From Inia geoffrensis (taxonomy: Eukaryota; Chordata; Mammalia; Artiodactyla; Iniidae), in the NCBI GenBank assembly GCA_036417435.1, contig CM070899.1:155687494-155751493 (forward strand): a stretch of 64,000 nucleotides of DNA, in the 5' to 3' direction. A model generated the notes under the pieces. That model was not told where the DNA came from and searched no databases. It worked only from the letters and a program-made list of their open reading frames with translations. Every line of letters begins with the position of its first letter. Positions within the stretch are counted from its first letter, which is position 1. Below are positions 58,061 to 64,000 of this stretch, piece by piece. The position numbers and the translations under genes were made by a program.

Positions 58061-59229
58061 TATTTCCTTTTCTTATTTTATCGTCTGGAGTAGAAATTCC
58101 AAAACAATGTTGATTAATAGAGGTGTTACTGATCACTCCTCTCATATTCCTCATTTTAATTAGAACCCTTCTAATATTTCACCATTCTGCAAGGTATTGA
58201 TTGTTGGTTTCAGATATTTGTTTTGTCTGCATTAAGGAAACATTTCTATTATTGGTTTACAAAAACGTTTTATTTTAAAAAATTAATAGCTAAAATTAAT
58301 TAGCTCTCCTCCTTTGATTAATTATATTAACAGATTTCTAATGTTAAAGCACTAAGGTAGTCTTGTAATTAATATGTATAGTTGTAATTAATATGTATAC
58401 GTATAACTGTTAATTTGATTTGCTAACATTGCATTTAGCATCTGTATGTTCGTAAATGAAATTGGGTTCATGGTTTTCTTTTTTAAAATGCCCTTGTCAG
58501 TTTTTGTATCAAAGTTGTGCAAACTTTAAAAACGAAGCAGTACACTTGCTATCTCTTCCTATACTTTTTAAGTGTCTAAATAATTTGCTCATAAAACCTC
58601 TAGGCCTGGCACCATTGGGGAGAGCAGTTCTTTGTCAGCTTTTGCAATTTCTTGCCAAGTTTTGATCTCCTCTCATTAAAAAAAAAAAAAAAAAAAAAAA
58701 CCTTTCTTTGATTCAATTTTCCCAGAAATTAGCTTTCTTCCCAAAGATTTTAGTGTGTATCAATCTAAATTATGCACACTATGCTTATAAGTTTTTTAAC
58801 TTTCTCTGATAAATCTCTTCACCCTTAACATGAATTTCTTTTCTTTCTTTTTTTTTAAAAATTAGGAATAGACTTGTCAGAGGTTTTCTCTTTTACCAGT
58901 CTTGATGAATAACTATTTATCAATAGGATAAAAATTTTGTTTTGTAGTTTAATTTTTCTCATTTCTATTTTTTCATTAATTCTATCCTTTTAGTTTGCTC
59001 GTGGTATTTTGTTATTCTTCTTCCATGTTTGTAAGTTAAATAAGTTCTATTTTCATAAGTTAAATTCCTAATTCATAAGATAAATACCTAGTTTTCCCAC
59101 ACTTAATAAGAAAAGCATCTCAAGCCACAACTTTCCTATAAACACTGTTTTGGCCACATCCACTAAGTCTTGATATGGAATGGGGCCATGGTGGTTAATT
59201 ACAAAATAGTCTTTAATGAGAGTTTAATT

Positions 59230-59480
59230 TTGATTTCCATCCTGCAGCAAAAGTCAGCCAGGGTAGGTTTCTTTGTACAAATACCATAACTGGTTTACCT
59301 TTTCATAAGGACACAAGTTGTATTGGATTAGGGGCCCACACTACTCTGGTATGATCTCATTCTAACTTAATTACATCTGCAAGGACTCTATTTCCAAATA
59401 AGGTCGCATTCTGAAGTACTAGACATTAGGACTTCAACACATGAATTTTGTAGTGGGACCCATTTCAACCCAAAACACCT
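59230..59480 (-). mobile_element. MaLR-type LTR fragment, reverse
   Basis: TTGGATTAGGGGCCCACACT, CTTAATTACATCTGCAAGGA, CTATTTCCAAATAAGGTCGC and AGGACTTCAACACATGAATT match a common mammalian LTR in reverse. Confidence 0.6.
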
Positions 59481-59654
59481 CGGTGAATACTCTATTCTTG
59501 GCCTTTCTAACAGGTTAGACATGACACAAACCTAGCATATGAACTGGGAGAACCTGTTCCTGTACCCATGACAAGTGTCACTAATTGGTTATGGTATATT
59601 TTCCCACTAGTTATTGAAGCAGACCCAAAACAGTTCATCAAAGTGCGCCATAAA

Positions 59655-59770
59655 GAGGGAAGAGATATGCGAACGTGTATATATGTATAACTGATTCACT
59701 TTGTTATAAAGTAGAAACTGACACACCATTGTAAAGCAATTATACCCCAATAAAGCTGTTAAAAAAAAAA
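59655..59770 (+). mobile_element. Short 5'-truncated L1 tail
   Basis: ATATATGTATAACTGATTCA, TTATAAAGTAGAAACTGAC and TATACCCCAATAAAGCTGTT with poly-A are present. AAAGTGCGCCATAAA (59640-59654) and AAAGTGGGCCATAAA (59771-59785) flank it. Confidence 0.95.
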
Positions 59771-59969
59771 AAAGTGGGCCATAAAATAAAACGTATTTGC
59801 TGCTTCTGTTTTCTTAGCTTAGTGCTTTATTATAAAATTGTACTAATTATTTCAATAGTAATTATTAAATAACAATTTAAAATAGCAGTATTAGTAAACC
59901 TGGGTTCCTTCTGAGTAGGTATTGCAGGGTACGTGAGTGGGAGATGCAAAGAGAAATTTAGTCACCAAA

Positions 59970-60110
59970 CACTCACCAGGCCCCCTTTGGGTTCTAAGCC
60001 CTGTGCTCAGTAGCTTAAATAATACAGAGATGCATATGACCTGGTCCTTGCCTTCCAGGAGCACTGTTATAAGCAGGGAAGACAGACAGATGCAAAAAAG
60101 CTATAATGAA
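59970..60110 (+). repeat. Ancient dispersed mammalian repeat, same type as 3090-3930
   Basis: CTAAGCCCTGTGCTCAGTAG and CTTGCCTTCCAGGAGCACTG follow the shared layout. Family not assigned. Confidence 0.4.
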
Positions 60111-60659
60111 AAGTTCAACATGACACAAATAGCTTGGCTGGGAAGTTGTTGGGAGAATACTGGTGAAGGCTTTAGAGACAAGGATTCATCAGAATTGGGT
60201 GTGTCTGTCTGGTGGGACGGGCAGAGACTGGGGAAAGATGTCTCCAGGGATGGCATCAGGGGGAAGAGGATGAAGTATGGTGTCTGAACGAGTTGGGCAC
60301 AGTTCCGTATAGCGTCAAGGCTCTGAGTCCCATGCAGTCAGGGCAGAGGCTCCAAATAAATGTTTCTCATGTAAGAAAAAAGCCTACAAAAGCACCTCAT
60401 CCATCAACAAATTATATGTTTATCAATCTCAGCAAACCAGAATAAGGTCTCTACGCAGCCCTAACAGACATGTCAAAGGCCGTTCACTACAGCCTGGGCA
60501 CTTTACTCTCAGGAAAAGCTGTCAGTTCCCAACTCACAACCTATTTTATTCCCTTTGCCCATGATACTGACAAGTTGTGCTGTTTGGTTGTCTAGACCAT
60601 GAAGGACGAGAACAAGCAATTTGTGATTGGATGGGACAGTATAAAAATAGGCACATGGA

Positions 60660-60874
60660 GGGCTTCCCTGGTGGCGCAGTGGTTGAGAGTCCGCCTGCCG
60701 ATGCAGGGGACGCGGGTTCGCGTGCCCCGGTCCGGGAAGATCCCACGTGCTGCGGAGCAGCTGGGCCCGTGAGCCATGGCCGCTGAGCCTGCGCGTCCGG
60801 AGCCTGTGCTCCGCAACGGGAGAGGCCACCACAGTGAGAGGTCCGCGCACCGCAAAAAAAAAAAAAAAAGAAAA
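60660..60874 (+). mobile_element. Young CHR-family SINE, short form
   Basis: A nearly undamaged copy with poly-A, flanked by AGGCACATGGA at 60649-60659 and 60875-60885. Confidence 0.98.
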
Positions 60875-61139
60875 AGGCACATGGAAAGTAAGGAGAATTA
60901 TCTACCAGTAGGTGAATTTGAGGACAGCGAATCCTCACAGAGCATAAAAAGAAACAAACAACAACCCAAACAAAAAAACAACAAAACAACAACAACCGCA
61001 GGGGAGGCAGCAGTGGGCTGAAAAGTCCTGAGGACATCTTTGAATTGTCCTTTCAATTCCTGTCCAGCTCTGGACCCTTGTCATGCCAGCTCTGAATCAT
61101 CTGGGAAAAAGATGACATCATGTTCTGGGCCTCTCATTT

Positions 61140-62130
61140 AAGCAGAAAAAAAAATCCTGTGCGATGAAAGATACTGCAAACAAAAGTAGAAGATAAACAA
61201 CAGGCCAGAAGAAAATATTTGCAACATATAGTAGACAAAGGATCAATATTCATAATATTATAAAGACGTCCTACAAGTAAATAAGAAAAGCACACATCAC
61301 CCTGCAGGAAAATGTGCACATACCATGAACAAGCAACTCACAGTAAAATGCAAGTAGTCGATATACCCAGGAAAGATGCTCAACTTCACTAATGAAGACA
61401 ATCCAATTTAAAATATGTCATCTGCACCCCCGCCAAAAAAACCTATCATACTGGCAAAACTTACAAAAGAAGGAAAACATTCAGAGCTGGTAGGAATGTG
61501 GAAAAATGGACACGCGTCCTGCCTTGTAAGGTAATTTGATGATATCTATTAAAATGTATTTTATTCCACTATTCCACTTCTGAGACTAGCCTGCAGAAAC
61601 ACCAGCACCCACAGGCAAAGAATCATGTGCAAGGACATCCACTGTGGCATCTTTTGCAAAAGCCCCAAACTGAAAACGGTCTTTTAAAAAAAATTTTTTT
61701 TTGGCTGCACCATGCAGCATGCGGGATCTTAGCTCCCCGACCAGGGACTGAACCCATGCCCCCTGCATTGGGAGCACAAAGTCTTAACCACTGGACCGCC
61801 AGGGAAGTACCTGAAAACAATCTTAATGTTCTAATTTGGGGAGCAGCTGATGGAATATTACACAGGCATTTAAAAGAATGAAGTAGTGCTATATGTACTA
61901 ACTTGGAAACATTTATGATATCCATGAAAAGTAAAAAAAAAAAAAACCAAAAAAAAAAAACAGGCTGTGTAATAAAATATACACATATGAGCTCCATTTA
62001 TTTTACTATATAGAAAAATGTCTAGAGTAAGAAGCACTGGGGTGTTATGAACCGGTTCTTGGAGGGTAGAAACAGGGTGGAAAGGGAGACTTACTTTTTA
62101 CTTCGCAACCCCTTAAAATTTTTTAAAAAT
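61140..62130 (+). mobile_element. Old L1 ORF2/3' UTR, with SINE insertion
   Basis: ATATTTGCAACATATAGTAG, GACAAAGGATCAATATTC, GATGCTCAACTTCACTAATG, ATATTACACAGGCATTTAAA and CTGTGTAATAAAATATACAC follow the L1 sense order. Heavily mutated. Confidence 0.65.
61686..61811 (-). mobile_element. tRNA-derived SINE, short form
   Basis: TTTTTTTTGGCTGCACCATG, CCCCGACCAGGGACTGAACC and TGGACCGCCAGGGAAGTACC are present. CTGAAAAC flanks it on both sides. Confidence 0.92.
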
Positions 62131-62139
62131 GGGTTTTCA

Positions 62140-64000
62140 GGTGAATTTTACTTTATTTTTAAAGATTTTATAGATCTCGAATTCTTTAACAAAGATGGTC
62201 TGTTTTATAGTAATAATAATAAAAAGGTGATTAAAAAAAAAAAGGCTGGCACATGATGTTTGGTATTTAAAAAGGTGGGCTTCACATACCTGGGAAATTT
62301 TCCCAGTTTGCACCTCATCGTCCAACAAGGTTAGAAACATGAGCGTGGCGTACTTAACTTCAGACTTTAGAGCTCTGCCCCGATTACCAAATTGAGGCAA
62401 AATGCACGTGATGATGGTGGAAGTTTAATTCTCAAACATTTGGTAGAGATGCAACACTTCTTGCCAAATTAACGGCCATTAAATCATGAAAATGAACGTG
62501 CATCTTCTTTTGCCTAAAGGGAAAGTTGTAAAGGAGTATTTTCTGTATAAACTTGGACTCAGAAGATAGAGCCTCATTTCCAGTAAATTGTAATCTGTAA
62601 ACAAAGAGCTAAGGGGCTGTAACAATAAAGCTGCACTGAGGTACAGCGGAGACGTCAGGAGAAAGGAAGTCGGGGGCACGACAGCCGCCCCTCTCCCAGC
62701 CTTGGCGTCACCATGGGTACAAAGAGGAGTGGGCCATGAGGTCCCCTAGTCCCCCTGCCCACTTCGAGGCCCCTGAGTACGTGTTATCTTCCCTGACAGA
62801 GGAGGGATTTCGAAGGAAAGCAGTGGGCTGTGTGCCAAAGGAAGCCAAGGACACTGAGCCTCTCATCCTCTCCGTAGTTTAGCTGTGGCACTTCACTGCT
62901 GTTTTTAGCTTTCAGTTATAAAAAGTTCAGAGATAAATGACATGCTCCACTGACTGGCTTCTCCCCCATTTCCACCTTTTAGAAGCCGGAAACCCTCACC
63001 AGGGCCGACCAGGCATCTAGAAGGTATGGCTGTGTCCAGCGGTCCACCTGCCACCCATCCCCGCTCTGGGGCTACACCATGGCTCCAACTTCCAGTCCCC
63101 ATACTTCTGTCTTGGGCAGGCTGGGGACTGGCTGCCACCAAGAGTTCCTCCATGACTTCAAAGTTTGCTGATTCATCACTCACCATAGCCGGTCCCCCTC
63201 GTGGCCCTCACATCCTGATTCTGCTATCACCTCTCACCACCATCAGTGTCTTGCTGCATTCTGCTCTACAATCTTCCCCCCATGAAGACCAGCCTCCACC
63301 TGGCCTTGCTCACCTTTTTCAAAACTACCCAGCTCCCAAATAAGTTCCTTCTACTCAGTCCTTGGGAACCGTACTCTTTGCAACTGAAGACCGGCACCCT
63401 TGGCCGTCTACCTCTCCCAGGCTCTGTGATCTGGCTGCGTCCAGGGCACCTCCCTGACTGTGACCCCCTCCCCAGAAGAAGCTGTGACCTGGTCACAGCC
63501 CCTGGTCCCCCTCCAGACGCTGCCTACACACAACCCTCCCGTTACCAGGGCTCCAAAGACTCTTCTCCCAACAGGTACTCCTACCACGCTTTCCTCTTCA
63601 GCCCCGCCTCTCCCTGACTGTGGTCTACTCTATCGCTACTTTCGTCTTGCCAAAAGCACAGCCTTGACCGTATTTCAAGCCCCTTTTCCAAAAACCTCAA
63701 AGGCTCCCCACCGGTCACCAATTTCAGGGCCATTCATTCCACCTGTGAAATTGATTCTAGCAACTACTCCCTGGAAAACACATCTCAGCATCTGTTCCGG
63801 CGCTGCTCACCCAAGTAAGGATCTGGTCAGTGAGGAAGTGATAAGTGATACGAAGGGCAAATAGGTTTGATAGAAGAATAATATGACTTTCTGCTACAGG
63901 CTGGCTGAGCTCTTCTTCCTGTCTTGCCCTGCAGGGTACTGGCCACCATGAGGGTCTTTTAGAAAGTGGTCTATGGCCTAAGCACATGGAGCAAAGAAGG
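62140..64000. other. Unassigned intronic sequence
   Basis: No element could be named with confidence. The part from about 63000 has pyrimidine-rich stretches in the style of an old L2, and frames up to 134 codons that show no domain or splice pattern. Confidence 0.5.

Larger units (their letters stand above)
55730..58950 (-). mobile_element. Old L1, reverse, with three SINE insertions
   Basis: AT-rich reverse L1 sequence includes TTGGAGTGAAATTGCCAGC, GTCAGTTGTCCTCAAAATAT, TTATAGATTGGTTTAG and CAGGTAATCATATCATTTGC. Its limits are uncertain, especially beyond 58100. Confidence 0.6.
1..64000 (-). other. ARNT2: ARNT2 gene body, internal part (both ends outside window)
   Basis: ARNT2 (aryl hydrocarbon receptor nuclear translocator 2) is a nuclear bHLH-PAS protein. 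It is the general dimer partner of SIM1, NPAS4, HIF-alpha and AHR-type subunits and is prominent in hypothalamus and kidney. Ten exons on the minus strand match the protein from the linker after PAS-A to just before the last 32 residues. Every exon has AG/GT borders and the phases join without a break. The initiator region, bHLH and PAS-A exons are expected above 64000. The final exon is expected below 1, because the exon at 212-348 still ends in a donor site. ARNT (ARNT1) is excluded because the C-terminal exons follow ARNT2 and not ARNT. No promoter, CpG island or polyadenylation site of the gene falls inside the window. Confidence 0.95.
44906..64000 (-). other. ARNT2: ARNT2 intron 8 (at least 19 kb), repeat-rich
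   Basis: No ARNT2 exon (in particular the one encoding the end of PAS-A) is visible here. L1 pieces in both orientations and CHR SINEs cover much of it. Intervals without a recognised element are 44906-45750, 50000-50840, 52130-52940, 53180-54670 and 62140-64000. The last is GC-richer than its surroundings and has open frames without known domains. Confidence 0.8.

Noticed and set aside
62137..62400. A minus-strand frame considered as the ARNT2 exon upstream of 44905
   Set aside because: The peptide does not match the PAS-A end of ARNT2 and lacks suitable splice borders and phase.
63026..63864. Overlapping plus-strand frames near the right edge
   Set aside because: Pro/Ser/Leu-rich translations of pyrimidine-rich DNA, perhaps old L2, without any domain.

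Overview
This is mammalian nuclear DNA, most probably from a cetacean (whale or dolphin). The young short interspersed repeats are almost all CHR-family, tRNA(Glu)-derived SINEs. As I recall, that family is confined to cetaceans, hippopotamuses and ruminants. I see none of the BovB or Bov-tA copies that would be expected at this density in a ruminant. A hippopotamus cannot be excluded from sequence alone.

The only gene I can support is ARNT2, a bHLH-PAS transcription factor, on the minus strand. Ten consecutive internal coding exons are present, and their splice sites and reading phases join without a break. From 5' to 3' of the gene they are 44905-44829, 42268-42134, 39638-39564, 32239-32088, 22887-22815, 21456-21333, 15867-15768, 12246-12108, 11401-11236 and 348-212. 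Together they hold 1,178 coding bases (about 393 codons): the linker before PAS-B, the whole PAS-B/PAC region and most of the C-terminal transactivation region. The first exons (bHLH, PAS-A) lie beyond position 64000. The last exon, with the stop codon and 3' UTR, lies before position 1. In the 19-exon human gene model these would be exons 9 to 18. That numbering is inference.

The rest of the window is intron. Introns between 349 and 39563 hold scattered CHR SINEs, MIR, L2, old L1 and MaLR-type LTR fragments. They also hold a TTAA-flanked piggyBac-like miniature element (10739-10965), a telomere-like TTAGGG array (21959-22064) beside a Tigger-like DNA transposon, and a CHR SINE with a five-fold internal 58-bp expansion (29811-30100). 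The introns around the 135-bp exon at 42134-42268 contain a near-perfect 225-bp inverted duplication, 2.0 kb apart, which looks like a template-switch event inside a SINE. From 44906 to 64000 is one long intron filled mostly with nested L1 and CHR copies.

I found no independent protein-coding gene, functional RNA gene, virus or microbial system. The most unusual structures are the inverted duplication bracketing one in-frame exon, a second templated direct duplication (3466-3604 copied at 8460-8598), the telomere-like array with a 24-bp higher-order period, and the piggyBac-like element. Repeat family names come from recognition by eye. Boundaries marked by target-site duplications are precise; the others are approximate.
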